From positions 22,854,103-22,918,102 of the forward strand of contig NC_079891.1 of the NCBI RefSeq assembly GCF_024868665.1: a stretch of DNA of 64,000 bases, in the 5' to 3' direction. A program made the position numbers and the translations under genes. The notes under the pieces are model-generated. The model had not been told where the DNA came from and did no database searches. It worked only from the letters and a program-made list of their open reading frames with translations. Shown here piece after piece: positions 36,645 to 51,100 of the stretch (position 1 is the stretch's first letter; each line of letters opens with the position of its first letter). The stretch comes from Triplophysa rosa. Lineage: Eukaryota > Chordata > Actinopteri > Cypriniformes > Nemacheilidae.

Positions 36645-36736
36645 CAGAAGAAACTACCTACAGTACGACTGTGTTTGTGTGTGTGAGGGCATGAGCGCGT
36701 GTGTGTGCGTAAGTTAGCCGAGGTGCCACCATGTGG

Positions 36737-39700
36737 TCAATAGTTATCCAGCATGCCATCAGAGAAAAGGTTTTGCACGTCCAACATGGCTGCCAGGTCC
36801 AGCACATGTTTCTGTAGAAGGCTACTCTCCACCATCTCCTGTTTAGGCAGCGGGGGGTACGATTCTGGAAAACTCCTCGCTTCCTGTAGGACACACACAC
36901 AGAAATAGCTTCCTAATCCAACAACAATCCAGACAGCAACGATAAATACATTTTGTTTTTGGTCACAAATATGAACCAGAATTGATTGCTATATAGGAGA
37001 TTTGTACTGTGTTTTTTTTCCATTTCCTAAAAAACTGTGAATTTGGACATCTGAGGTTTTGGAAGGACAACAGCGATATGTAGATCTCAACATGTTCAAC
37101 ATTTCTTTTTGCATTTATAGTACAGAGCGCAACAGAATGGAGCAAAACACATGAGAATTACTATTTTTGGATCTATTTGAACTATCAAAAAAAATCTTTG
37201 AACAAACTCTTTTTGAAAAAAAAATTCTGCATTCTGTTTATTATATTAACATGCTCTGTTCGTCCTCACCTGGAAGATCTTGTGTAGTCTCAGCGTGGTG
37301 CAGCAGAACACGAAACGGATCATCAGCAGACGCAGAAACTCGTCTCCATAAAACTGCAGATAGGCTTGATCTGAAAAGCAGCCAACAGGAGAACAGAACG
37401 CTAGCTGTTGGTCCACTGGTCCAAACATTTACTTAACATTTGGATTTGAAAAATCATGAAAGCATTAAAAAAGACAAACAGATCAGAGTGTTTTTGTCTA
37501 GGGGTGCTGGTACTGGTCCTACCTATGACTCGCGAACTGGTGATCATCTGGCCGATGTCATGGAAAACCTTCCGCAGGAGTTCCTGGGCCTTTTCCCACA
37601 ATCCATTGCGCATGCTGGTCAGCCCACAGACAGACAGGAAGCCCATGAGGGGGTTGTAGAGGAAGAGAGTAAACAAACTCCCACGCTGAGATTGGTCTGT
37701 AGGCGAGTAACAGTTTTAATTTTAGCAATTGTAGCAATTTTAAACAATTATAAACAGTAAATAATACAAACCGTATATATAAAAACAAATGTTTTTCAAA
37801 CCAAATTTTAAATCGTTCGTTATTTAAAAAAGATATTTATAATTATTTTTTATAAATAAATCTTGCTTAAAATAGAAAAAAATGAAAATTGTAATTTGTC
37901 TTCTGTTAAATGGTTGTCAAAGAATCAATAAAATATTGAAAGCAGACCTTGCATGCTCTTCGGATATACTGTCGGAGAAAGCAGGCATACCAGTGGTTGA
38001 CCAAAGAGATTGGAGAAATTCTGTTTAAACACAGCAGCAAGTCATGACAAACACTACACATCAAATAAACCATTTTAAATGATGAACATTTTACAAATGT
38101 ACACAAGGGGGAGCTCTTTTACTGAACAAAGCATCTTGCAAAACAACAAATCAGTCCAGGGACAAAAACTTTAAACAAAGTCTGATCAAAACAGTCTACG
38201 AGCAGAAACGAAAATCCATAACAGTGCTGTTTTTATTTACTGCTTACTATTCTTACAGAACCGTCTTGTTTATAGAATAATCTCTTGAATAATGGAATGC
38301 CTCATGATGTCACAGAATGGTGAAATGATGAAAGAAATGTAAGCATGTGACAAGAACAGAAAAAGAGAGAGACATGACACTCACCTTATAAGCTGTGCTG
38401 TTGGATGAGTCTACAATGACAAACAGAGGTTTCCTAGTAAACGGGTATAGGTCTCCTGGGTGGAGGCTGAAAAACACGTTTGTGCACGCATGCACACGCG
38501 TTAAAAACAACTGAATGTTGAAACACGGGCTAAGCTCATGTTAGTCTTTATGTTGTCTACCACAGAGCAGATGACTGTGATGGATGAAGTGTAGGCTCAC
38601 CAGTGCATCTCCTTTTGTGCCTGATTCCTCTTCTGCACCATCTCACCGTTCACCACATCTCGGTTTGTATTGGTCAGGACGCCTCCGCAGTCATAAGGTC
38701 CTGTGGATGAATACATGCAAGATGTGATATAATAAAGACGTTTTTCGATCAAACTAAATTAGAACTATAAAAGTTCATTTTAACAACATAACTTCTGTGA
38801 GTGCCATTAGCCCCGCCCCTTTTTGGTCTCCCAAATGACCTTTTTGGTATTGTGGCGAATAGTAATATTAAAAGAAAAGCATTCTACCCCAGCCAGCAAT
38901 GTCAGATAAAACGTCTAATACATCTCAGCGTACCTTCACAGTCTGAGCGTCCAGCAGGGAAAACTCCGGTGGCGGATAGATACACCAGCAGCACGCTATT
39001 GGCTGGCAGCTCCTATCAATGAATGAATCAGCGCGAGAAAAGCAAACCCTCGATGAGCAGAACATAAAAATCCATCCATTGAATCAGTTAATTAAATCAG
39101 ATCATTCACAATACTACAAAAGCCAAAGCAGTGTCACAGAGAGCTTAATTGTTATGTTCAGTGACACGCTAAGTGCTACACAGTCAGAACATCTCAATAA
39201 CCGCCTAAGCGCTAATAATACAGTTCAAGCAACATTAAAGAAACAACATTTAAAGCAGTTTTCATCTTTGCACGTAGGGACAAACACATAGTAGCTTAGT
39301 GATTCCTAAACAGGGGAGGTCACATTAGAAGGTTTGAGGGGGTACTCGAAGGGATTTGCTTTGTTAAAACCTCTAGTTTATTGCTACCTTCAGCCATAAA
39401 TACCCCATCTTGAATGTAATTTATAAACAAATTCACTATTAGATTTATCTTGGAATGGGAGTGATTCTACAATTTCCGGCAGTTTTGTTATAACTTGTGA
39501 AAGACAAACAAGCTTAAAAGGAATAGTTCACCCAAAAAAATGAAAATATTTCCATTATTTACTTACCTTCATGTCATTCTTAACCTGAATGACTTTCTTT
39601 TTCTGTACAACACAAAAGAAGATATTTTGAAGAATGTTGGTAACCAAACAACATTGGCCTCCATGGACTTACATTGTTTGGACAAAAAAAAAAGAATTGC

Positions 39701-42700
39701 AAAATTTCTTAAATCATTTTTTGTGAAGAAAGAGTCAAAACAAGTTGCGAAAAACTTGAAGGTGAATAAATGACGACAAAATTGTATTTTTTTTATGAGC
39801 TATCCCTTTAAGAATGCCAATAAGAAGCTACTTGATAAGTCTGTTTATCACCCACAAAATATTTTTTTAAGTTTAAAACTAAAACTTATTATGTAAATAA
39901 TAGTAATTTTAATAATATTAATCATAGTACTACATGATATTATTAAACAAAACATTAGTTAAATACATTTCTGGTTTGGCGTTGATGGGGTACTTTGGGC
40001 CACAGAATACATAAAACATTGGAAAACATAGCAAATGATAGGAAATGGTTCAACAAGCAGTCAAGACAAAGGCTTCTAACAATAATTTGACAATATTTCT
40101 TCAAAAAAAGATAAAAAAACAAGAAGCAAGAAGGAAGAGGCTAAAAATAAGAGTGTCTGCGGGCTAAAATTGAAATGCTATGTAGCAAGCGTAATGCTCT
40201 GAGTCACGGCGTGTGGGTTTTCCTCACATTCATGAGGTGCTACGCTCCAACAGACCAACAGGCAGAGTAGATAGTAACACGTTAACACCCCGGTTGCATG
40301 CTATGCCATGCACACACACACACACACACACACACACGCATTACAGAAATGAGTTGTCATTCAGACCCTAACATACCACATGCGTTCTCTAGTTTCAATT
40401 AATGTATACGTTGAATGCACTTCAAGTCGCACTGGATAAGAGGGGCTGCCAAATGCAGAAATGTAATGTAATGAATCATACTGAGGCACTGTGTCTTACG
40501 TAATGACCACACGAAACCACTTGACAAAGCCAGTTTTCTGTATTGTGTTATTGTATTTAATACGTTAAAATAAGCAGTAAGCCTTAGCTACATCACAGCC
40601 ATGAATCTACTTCCTAGGCAGCAGCGAGTTATATTAGAAAAAGCATCTGATTGGACTAAAAATCATCATTTCATGAGGTCATCGAGCTTAAACATCATGT
40701 TTGCATCTTCAAGGTCTCTGTGCTAGTATTAAAGCGGGAAGGAAATTGACAGGTGCTAAAAATAGGTAATGACATCAGCCAAACCTTGAAGGAGGCAGAC
40801 AGGAAAGTATAAAGCTGGCTGAAGGTTGGTTTGTACAGGAGATATTTATGAGGATTCTCTCGCTTGGCCGGCTTTTCATTGGGCTCCTATAATGAGAGAG
40901 ATAAATGAGTGAGAGAGGGATAAAGAGACACAGAGAGATAAATGAGTGAGAGAGGGATGGAGAGTCTCGGAGAGGAGGCGGAGTAAGAAAGAGAAGAGAG
41001 AGAGAGGCTAATAAAGGTGAAATACTGGAACCGCGAGGGTGGAAGGGTGAAAATACTCAGAAACACTCAACATAGAGAGTGACAGGGAGAGTGTAAGAGT
41101 CTTCTCTTACAAGTGTCCCTGGTTTGGAGCTTTGTGTGGCCAAGTTCACAGGTTCCCTCTCAAGGGTTTGAAGCATCCGAAACATATCGATGGTCAGCTC
41201 ACTGAACTTCACCTGAGAAAGAAATGGCAAGCTTTTTTGTCGTAAACCACAAATTTTACTAATACACTCGGTTGTAACTGTAAGCATAAATCAAACAAAA
41301 TGTCGTGAGGTATATGCCTAATTCTGATTTAAAGGGAAAAACGTTCACCCAAAAACAAAAATTCGGTCATCATTTACTCACCCTCGAGTTGTTCCAAGTC
41401 TGTATAAATTTCTTTGTTCTGATGAACACAGAGAAAGTTATTTGAAAGAATGCAATAAACTGAGCAAACAGTTCTTGGCCACCATTGACTACCACAGTAG
41501 GAAAAATTACAATGGTAGTCAAAAGTGGCCCAGAACTGTTTGCTTCCCTACATTCTTCAAATAATGGATGTATATGGGGTCCACCTTTCTAAGAGTTCCT
41601 AAAGCACATAATTCCAACTAAAGCGGCTCCTGGTGACATATTGATGTCTTGTGAAGTGAATCGATCGATATTTGCAATAAACTGAACTTCATTTTTAATA
41701 ATATTAGCAGTACTGTACAGCCTCTGCCACACGCTTCTGGTGCTTTTAGTGCCACCTGCAGAAAGGGAGTGTTTGATACTGCGCATACTTCATTTCTGCG
41801 ACAGTCGCTCATCGCTCCCTTTCTGCAGATGGTATGCCATCCCCCACCAAATACTAAAAGTAGAAGATCGCGATCAGGACGTGTGGCACAGGCTGTACAG
41901 TACCGCTAATATTATTAAAAGTGACGTTCAGTTTATTGCAAACATCGATCGATTCACTTCACAAGACATCAATATGTCACCAGGAGCCGCTTTTGTTGGA
42001 ATTATGTGCTTTAGGTGGACCCCATATACATCCATTATTTGAAGCACAGAGGGCTGCGGATTTACCAAACAATTTTTTTATTATTCTACTCAAGAAAAAA
42101 ATGTCATCTTCATCTCGGATAACCTGGGGCGAGTAAATAAACAGCATATTTTTGGGTGAACTATCCCTTTAAGGACGTGTAGACATACTAAAAAATGAAG
42201 CAAAAATAACATGTGAGGTGTAACCCACATGATATTGTAAGTATATTCATTTACATAAAAAAGCGCTGCTTGAAATTGGCGTTACGTAACTTGCTGAGCC
42301 TGCTAGGTGTTTTAGAACAGAGATGTAACTGCTCGCCCACCTGATTGTTACAGTTGCCAATGATGAGCACATCTGCCAAGCTGAGCTGGCCAACCACCAT
42401 GCCCTGTTCAAGTGAGGGCACGCCCCCTTCCTGCAGACGATTGGATATGACCACTACGCCATTGTCCTCATTAAGAATCATAAGTGGATCTGCCTATGAA
42501 TGTAAAAAAACAACTGTAAAGAAAAATAGCCATAAACACCACATAGAATACACTCAACCCAATCTTAATATAGAAATGGTCACACTGTATTTTTATAATC
42601 TACATTATTGTCACTGAATATCCGGTTTCATCCTGAATATGTCACAGTAAGAAAATTAAACTCATGTCATGTCGACTTTAATCCTGGAATACTGATGGTA

Positions 42701-45700
42701 CTAATGCAAAGTAAAAATACACCTCCACAAAAGCAGCAACCTCCTGCAGCACCAGGTTCCACTCCAGCTGGTCCTCGGTGTTGAAACGCTGGGTGTAGTC
42801 TTCAATCTCATCAGAAAGCTCCTGCAGAAAGACACACACACAGAAAACAATGATCAATGTTTTAGACACACATAGTATTGGCCGTACAGTTTAGTTTTTC
42901 AAAAATAGTGTATAGCGGTCAATATAGGGTTTAGATTTTACGATAAACAAAAATGAATCCATACACTTCCACAAAATGTGTAGGAGTAATAGCTGACGGT
43001 GTCTAATTTTACTTGAAACGAAGCCAAAGATCAGAACTCATGATGCATGAATTTAATTCCAACAAAGCATCTTTGAGATGAGAATCTCTGTTTGACTGAA
43101 TATCTATTACTGTCCATGACTTACCTTGACTAACGCTTTAACCAGGTCCATTTTGTTGAGCAACAGACAAACAACGATAAAGCGAGCGTAATACCTCAGC
43201 TTCTTAACCACCAGCTCTGGCCTGCCCAGCAAAGAACAACACAGACAGTAGATTATTTAAAGAACTTTACACAACATCATAATCAAATGAATCAAAAAAG
43301 CATGAATAAGTTCATTGCACTTCTTTGTAGATTCCCTTCACCTGTCTTCTTTGTTGACCTGGTGATAATATGATCGCTGACGAATGGCCGAATAGAAAGA
43401 AAAGGCTTCATTTAGGTAGCTTGTTTCCGAAGTTCGGAGGCTAAAGGAGGACAAAGTTGAAAAAAATGTGTAAAATATCCTTCACATGCCTCCGAGACTG
43501 CATTTGAGTCCAGTAGAGTTGTCAAAAGAATGTCTTACTAGTAATGATAGTACAGCTGGCCAATTTTTGAGGCAACCTCACCGATCTGCCACCTTTTGAG
43601 ACCATACCGGTTGTCCAGGACTTGTCTACTCTCCAGTAACATAAACACAGGTAAGAGATTATCCGTCAGTAACGTTGATTACAACATTAAAATAAATTGT
43701 AACCAATGGCTCACTCAAAGCACTATGGTGGCTGACACAGGCATAAGATGTCATCACGTTTTTGCTCCTTTGTCAGAGGAGATCATGTATTTACGTATCG
43801 CGCTCTGAAGAGTAGTTTGTCCTTTTAGGGCTACTGTAGAAACAACAAGGCAAATTCCATGCGAGGGGACCCGCGCTGTATTTATGACGCTTTTCCACTG
43901 CATGGTACCGTCAGGTTTAGTACGACTCGGCTCGGTACAGCTCACTTCACTTCGGGTCAGTTTGCTTATCCACTGCAGTTTAGTACCGCTTCAAAGTGGG
44001 TGGGATTATAAACTTATCTTCATAGTTGTGCCACCTCTACTGCCATAGCATTGTCGTAAACGCAACACAAACAAATGCATAACACAGGAGTAATGCAGGG
44101 TTTTGCTTGGCTCAAAATGAGGCGGAGGTGGTGCCATCATGATCTTGTACACACACATGAAGGCCTACCGTACGTTTAAGTGGCTTAACCAAAGTGACTT
44201 TGACATATTAGTGTTCTAAGTTCTAATAAAATTAGATGAAAATGACAATTATTAAGTTACAGTGGCTTGCAAAAGTATTCATCCCCCTTCATTTTATTCA
44301 CATTTTGTTATGCTGCTGCCTTATCTTAAACTACTTTAAATGATTATTTTTTTACATTAATCTACACTCCATGCACAATAATGACAAAACAAAAAACTGA
44401 TTTTTGACAGCTTTGCAAATTTATTAAAAATAAAAAACAAAAATAAGCACATTATATATATATATAAAACATTACTTTTATTCAACCAAACAGAAATGTT
44501 TTTTATCAAACATTTTCAACTAACTTTTTAGCCCACAAAAGCCAACTGAATTAACCAGTCTTACAAAATGAGCAAAGCTCATTCACATCTTGCTTTCTCT
44601 GTGGTTCACTTTAAATGATTCAATGATCTCTTATATAATGAATTGGTTCAAATGAGTCATTTGTGTGCGAATCGTTCTGAACGCAATGTTCGTTCATGCT
44701 GGCGAACTCGCTGTGTACAGTATACGCTGATTCAACGATCCAACTGCACAGCTATAGACACAACAATGATGTACGTCAAGTTAATTTAAGAAATTTCAAG
44801 AAATTAAATACAAAAAAACAGCCGTGAAACACAGCTAGCTCTTGTTCTGCAACTCCTTTTAGCGCCTCATTATGCTGATAACGAAACGTTATGCCGCAAC
44901 TGCAGTTACAAATGACAGTCTGTTAAATGCACTTCTTGTGAAGACACCCGACATAATTTTGTCGAGTGTCTGTTTGGGGCTGCACAACATTTGACGGAGG
45001 CGGCCGCCTCCAATTTCTCTATGCAGGAAAAACCCTGTAATGGAGCATATCGATGGCGGATGGGAGAAAACAAAATAGTGCTAAAAATACCGAGCAGACA
45101 ACGATCATTTGGTTTGCTCGATGGCGCACGAGGGTAAGCAAATCTTGCATTTAGCATTGCGTTAAGGGTGTCAATCTCTATATATACAGTCACAAAGCAT
45201 ATAACGAAATGCCAATATTACGTATTAAAATGCATATTCTTGTGTTGCAAATCCAATGACGCTGGTAATGATTCTCTCTGTCCAATCAGTGATCTGTGTG
45301 TAAACACGTCACAATTTTGTGTCAGTACAGTACGCTTGGAACCTCAACCGAGGTGGTACTAAAAAAAGTATCAGGTACTAGGTACTGTACCCAGTGGAAT
45401 CGCCCCCAAAAGTGAGCCGTACCTTGCAGTACTCTGCAGTGGGAAAGCGCCAGTAGATAGAAATAGCTCATTCTAAGGTAATAAAAACAAAACCCTTCAT
45501 TCAAGGTCTCTACACCTCTGAACACATAGTTATGTATACTTTATTGCATTTCTGTCAATCCAGTACCTCAGAGATGACGTATTTTTGTAGGCTAACCCGG
45601 AAGTAAGCGCCCGTGCTGGTTCCCTCGACCGAAAGCCTATGCATTTTTTCCATAGACTTTTGGAAGATCGCAAAAAATAAGCTCTGTGATTAACAAAGGT

Positions 45701-48163
45701 TTATGATGTTTACACTTTTGTCTATCAAAGATAATCTTTACAAATCAACACCACATTTGCTACTTTTGAAGCTGAAATACAATAGGTAGAAGTAAAAAGC
45801 TAACACGAGACTATAATAAGACTACACTTAAAGATCGCTCAATATCAACATCACCACCACCAAGGCTCATACAACTCTTTCAAACTCTATAAAAAATGTG
45901 TTCCCTGGTAAGTAATTACTCCGTGAATGAATCTGCATATGTTTTAAGAGATCTGTGCCCATGTTGCATTATTTGTGAGCTTTATATGCTCTATAATGTC
46001 TAACGTCCCCGCCAATGGAAGTAGTCACTTTTAGCAACTTGTTAGCAACTGCCGTTTTTAAGACACAATAAGTCTTTAAAAAAATCCCAAGTGGGATATA
46101 ATTGGTGTGTTTTATGTCATAGAATAAAACGTGAAAATATTTAGAGGTTTTGTTTACCACAGACCTTATTTTGGGCGATTTACCAAAAACCCATTTAAAA
46201 AAACAGACTTTGGAGCGATGGAACCGGAAGTCCTAAAATGCTAACTCGCTTCCGGGTTTTGCATACAAAAATACGTCATCTCTGAGCCTCCCTATAGATC
46301 CTCCGAAAAATGACACACTGGACCTTTAAAGGAACTGTTAAACCTGTTAAGCTAAGTCTTGTATGTTTTTAAGCCAAAGAAGTCTTTCAGAAATAGATCT
46401 TTTCACAGGGCTGACCTGTGCTGCTGCTGAAACTTCCACAGCTTGGTATACACATCAAATGTTCGGCCGAAATAAGACTGCCACTGCTTGTGTCCATACT
46501 GCGGCAGATCCCTGTGTGTACAAACAAACAAGAAAAACATTCATAGCTTATTAATAGATTTTCTTCATTGACTGGTACTCAAAACAGATTGAGGAGCAAA
46601 CTTCTGAGGAAAATTCTATTAGGACCAAAAAGCCAAGTTCACAGCATACACTGTGTGTTCACCATAATACTGTACCCACATTAGGAAAGCCATTTCAAGC
46701 CCTCTAACATGACTATTATAGGGCTGGAGACATCATGTGGACAACAGCAGATGAGACCTCCGAAAATACATCTGGACACGGTTGTCATGCACTTCATTAG
46801 AATCATCATGACAATAGAGAGACGACATGGAAAAAAGATCAATGATAGAGATGGAGTCAGAAAGTGTGGGGGAGAGTCGGGCAGGGCTGTGGTGAGTCAT
46901 TGTGCCTGTGATGTGAAGGAATTTGATGAGCTATGGCAATCAGCAGGAGAAGTGGTGTTTTCTAGGGCTGCCACTAACGACTATTTTTATATCGACTAAT
47001 TTATCGAATAAACGATTATTCTAAATGAATAATTTTTCATTGTTAAATTACAAAGATAGACGTTTTACAGAAAAATATATACCTTTTGTAATTTATTGAT
47101 AAATGAGTCTTTTGATTTTTAAAAAAGGACAACAGCCATTTTAAGCTAAATATAAATAGTCAAAAGAAAATAATTAAAAGCTAGTTTGAGCTGTTTAGTG
47201 AAAATGAATGAAGCCTCAATACAAATTACAACGGAACACAGCGGTGTCTAAATGAAATATAATTAATCAGTATATTTGTGCATGCTGGAACTGCAAAATA
47301 AATGCAACAAAAATCACAAATCGCTCCTAACACAGCTCGCAAGTGTGCATTAATATAAAGATAAATATTTTCTTACTTCTCAGTTAACTCTTATTTTCCT
47401 AAATATTTAACCTTTGTTGCATGCATGAACAAAAAGCGCATAACCTTGAAAAAAAACAAGGAAAAGTGAACATATTGGTTGCCTTGCATTTGACAAAACG
47501 GGAATATAACTCCAAGCTTGCCCATCTATATCAGTAAATAGATCGACAGACTTGATGGTTCAGCAGGATATCCAGTCATGACTTAAGAGTCGCTAAATGT
47601 GTGGTCTAGTGGTCTGGTGCAGTTATTAGGTGTTTTTTCTGACGGACAAAGACTGGAATCGGTTCCGAAATTTAGAAGGTAAAATAATATAAAACAACCG
47701 GTCGATCCAAAATATTGATGTCGACTAATTATCAGCGTCGACGCCGTCGATTATATCGACCAATCGCGACAGCCCTTTCCCTCTCTCTCTCTCTCTCTCT
47801 CTCTCCCACCTGTACTCTCCCCCCCCAAAAAATGCTAGGCCCTATTGTCATCATCAGAGGGTTGCTATGACAACAGAAGCAGGGATTGGGGAAGGAAGAG
47901 AGGGGTTGTGAATGCAGCAGGTACATGCAAAGGTCCTTATTTAGAAGCACGCACACACATGATTACAATTAAGACGCTTTGGCCTTTATGATCCTTTAAA
48001 AGGTTATTTATTTAGAAAAAGGGATTTATTTTGCTTTAAAAATAATCAAGTCGAGACATAACCTTGACATAATCTTTTCATTCATGCAGTTTACAGTTAA
48101 ACCCGGACACGGACATGCACACGCACACATACTGCAGCTCCATTCATAACAAGCATTCATCAT

Positions 48164-48198
<35 letters not shown>

Positions 48199-51100
48199 GT
48201 AAGATTATCGAGATTTATGGTTCAACCTGGTGCCCTTGTGGACTATGAGAGACAAGGTCAGGAAGCAGATAGGTGCCACCATTAGCTAAGGCTTTAATTT
48301 CACTCTATGCACCATTAATTTCCCATCCTCACTGACAGCATTAATACTCAAGACTTATTCACTGGCTGAGCACAACCAGGGACAAGCCTGGATGTGAGGG
48401 GAGGCAGGGGAGGATGAAGAAAGGGTGATGTGTTTGCAGATGAGGTCAGGTGTGGTGTAGCTGAGCGACATTACTGCTGTTTACTATAGCTGAGACCGCT
48501 TGTGTGTTAATGTTTTGATTATTAAATTATGTTAATGGATATTTCAGGACAGGGTTACAATGTCTGTTTAACCTGGGAATGTCTTGTAGCAATACACAGA
48601 GTAAGCATTCGTATCATAGAGTTTCTGAATAACATATTGCTATATTTGACTCAAATTTACTTAGACACTCAAGTCGTACTGAAAATGTATAAATGCCATA
48701 GCCACTGTTTGAGCATAAACAACAACTGCCGCAACGCTCAAAATACACAGAAAATGAAGATATTAACTTTAACAGAATTCACTTTTAAAGACTACAATGA
48801 ATGACTCATTGGAACTACAAGAAACTTTTTGTCATCATGACCCTGCCCCTGGAACACAGATAGGGTAATGGTTGGGACACCTCAACACACACACTAATCG
48901 GTGGACCAATCACAAAAGACTGACTCAGCATGACCAATCAGAGTGTTTTGGAAGGAGGGACTTCATAGAACCCGGTGCTAAGGCAGGATGGGTGATCCTG
49001 TCCAGATTTTGTCATGTTGGTTGGAAATCTCTTTACATCCTGATAGAATTCAAGAAGTATATTGGTCAAATAATATTTTTATAATTGTATATTGTCTGTG
49101 AAAGGCGTAGGACCAAAAAACGTTCGCCCAATCAAAACATCCTGGCCGAACGCTGTGACTGGTCATGTGTACATTTTCAGCTAAGGTATTTTGCATACCA
49201 CTGCGCACTCTGTTCACGCAGAGATCATACGTCATCAGCGCGCTCACGTCCGCTGTGTCAATGTAGAGAGAATGGCGGACAATCAGCAACAATCAAACTT
49301 TCCTGCTGAACCGACAACAAGTAAATCTACAAAACGAAAGTCAGTTTTTGAAAAAGCAGTGACGAAAAAACATCTGGATCATGAAAGAGGAAAAACTCGA
49401 ATTAACATCGGTTCATCTTTTACACGATGGAGACAGCTCCAGCAGGCAAAGGGTCTGAAAGACGATACCATGGTTGCTCGCTTCATTTGGACAGATATGT
49501 ACATACTTCGAGAAGAATTTAATGGATTTAGTTTGCAATTCGTTACGTGGATTTACGAAATACCGTCATGTGTTTGGAGGAGGCGTGGCTTTGGCGGCGA
49601 ATCGCAAAGAGGGTGGGATTATAATTTCAGTGCTAGCAGGATAAAATTAGCACCTTTCCAAATCAACCACTCAACCTTTAACAGCCTGTTTTCTGAGAAT
49701 CAAGATGACGGTGCAGGGCTCTAGACTGCGACCAAAATGCTCGCAAATGCGATCTTTTTTTTATAACGTGGGAGGTAAAATTTCACAGGGTTGCATTGGT
49801 GCGAGTGCGTGAAACAAATTTTTGTCATTCGGATAATATTTTTACATGAATTACAGCTGAGTGTGAATGTGCTCAAAAACATGTTGCCTTTTCTTCCCTG
49901 ACAAGTGTTCAGCACATGCAGCTGACATAAAGGAAAAATCCTATCCAATGAAGTGTTTTCCGTGTTAACTTCTATCTTTTGCGATGTCCTAACAGCTGTG
50001 AAAAACAAACAGCGCGTCAATGTCCACTAATGTCCGATTTGCGACGTAATGACTCATGAGTTGTTTCAACAAAATGAATCGGTTCAAATATGTCAAACAC
50101 TCAACTAACGAGACACAATGTCTGAACCAATCAATTCAGTCACTCAAAACACATCAGAACACAAGCGTGCTTAGACCATTTAACAAGAGTGGTTTGCGAG
50201 ATTTAGTATTTAAAGTTTATTTATGACAATGTGTAGTAAAGTACATATATAATAATTTAGTTCTGAGTTACTTTTGAGTTTTGAGCTAGCTAATTTAATT
50301 TAATTTTATGTGGTAAAAGTAAAGAAGGCCTGTGGCCTGTGACAGCTTTTTCAAAGAGGGCAATAAATGAGAATTGTGAATAGTGACAGGTTATATTTGT
50401 GTCAGATAATTTCATAGCCAATATATGACTTGAATATAAAACTAAATAATAACAACTGTATAAATAACAAATACAAAGTTTCTTTGCATTTATTTTGGAT
50501 TTATTGGGCTCGCAAGTGTTAAACCGCAAATATGAAGCGGTCTATAACTGATTATTTTAAAAGACAGAGTGACAAATTAACAGAACGATTCATCAACTGA
50601 GGTCATTATCCAAGGTCATTATGATTACTATAAAAAAGGGTGCGACCAAATTGTAAGTTGGTGCGACCAACTGAGAAAGTGGGTCACACTGGGGAAAATT
50701 AGTCTAGAGCCCTACGGTGTAAAACACAGCTGAAATATGTAACATATAAAGCATTTTTTTAATCAAAACATGAACACCTATTGTTCAGCACATAAACTTC
50801 ATAGACTTTGAAAAATAGGCAAAATAGGACCCATTTAAATTGTGTCAGTAACCTAGATCTTGAAACACATTCGACTTCTAATATAAACAATGCATGTTGA
50901 TTTAAACATGCACATACTGTATAACAATTTACAAGTCACTTAATCCAATCCAAGCTTGTTCAATATAGAAATACCAGATATGCTGAGAGCAATCAAGTAA
51001 GGGAAGTGTCAGCTAAGGAAATGAGTCCAATTAATAATAGCTGTTTCATTACTCAACTCATCTGGGTGTTGCTAAGCGTCAAATACAGAAGTAGGACGCT

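Larger units (their letters stand above)
39013..40784 (-). other. scai: scai intron with MITE and CA repeat
   Basis: It holds a MITE (39514-39811), a CA microsatellite (40311-40338) and a SINE-tail-like fragment at about 40429-40474 (GTCGCACTGGATAAGAGG ... CCAAATGCAGAAATGTAATG). The remainder is AT-rich and featureless. Confidence 0.6.
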
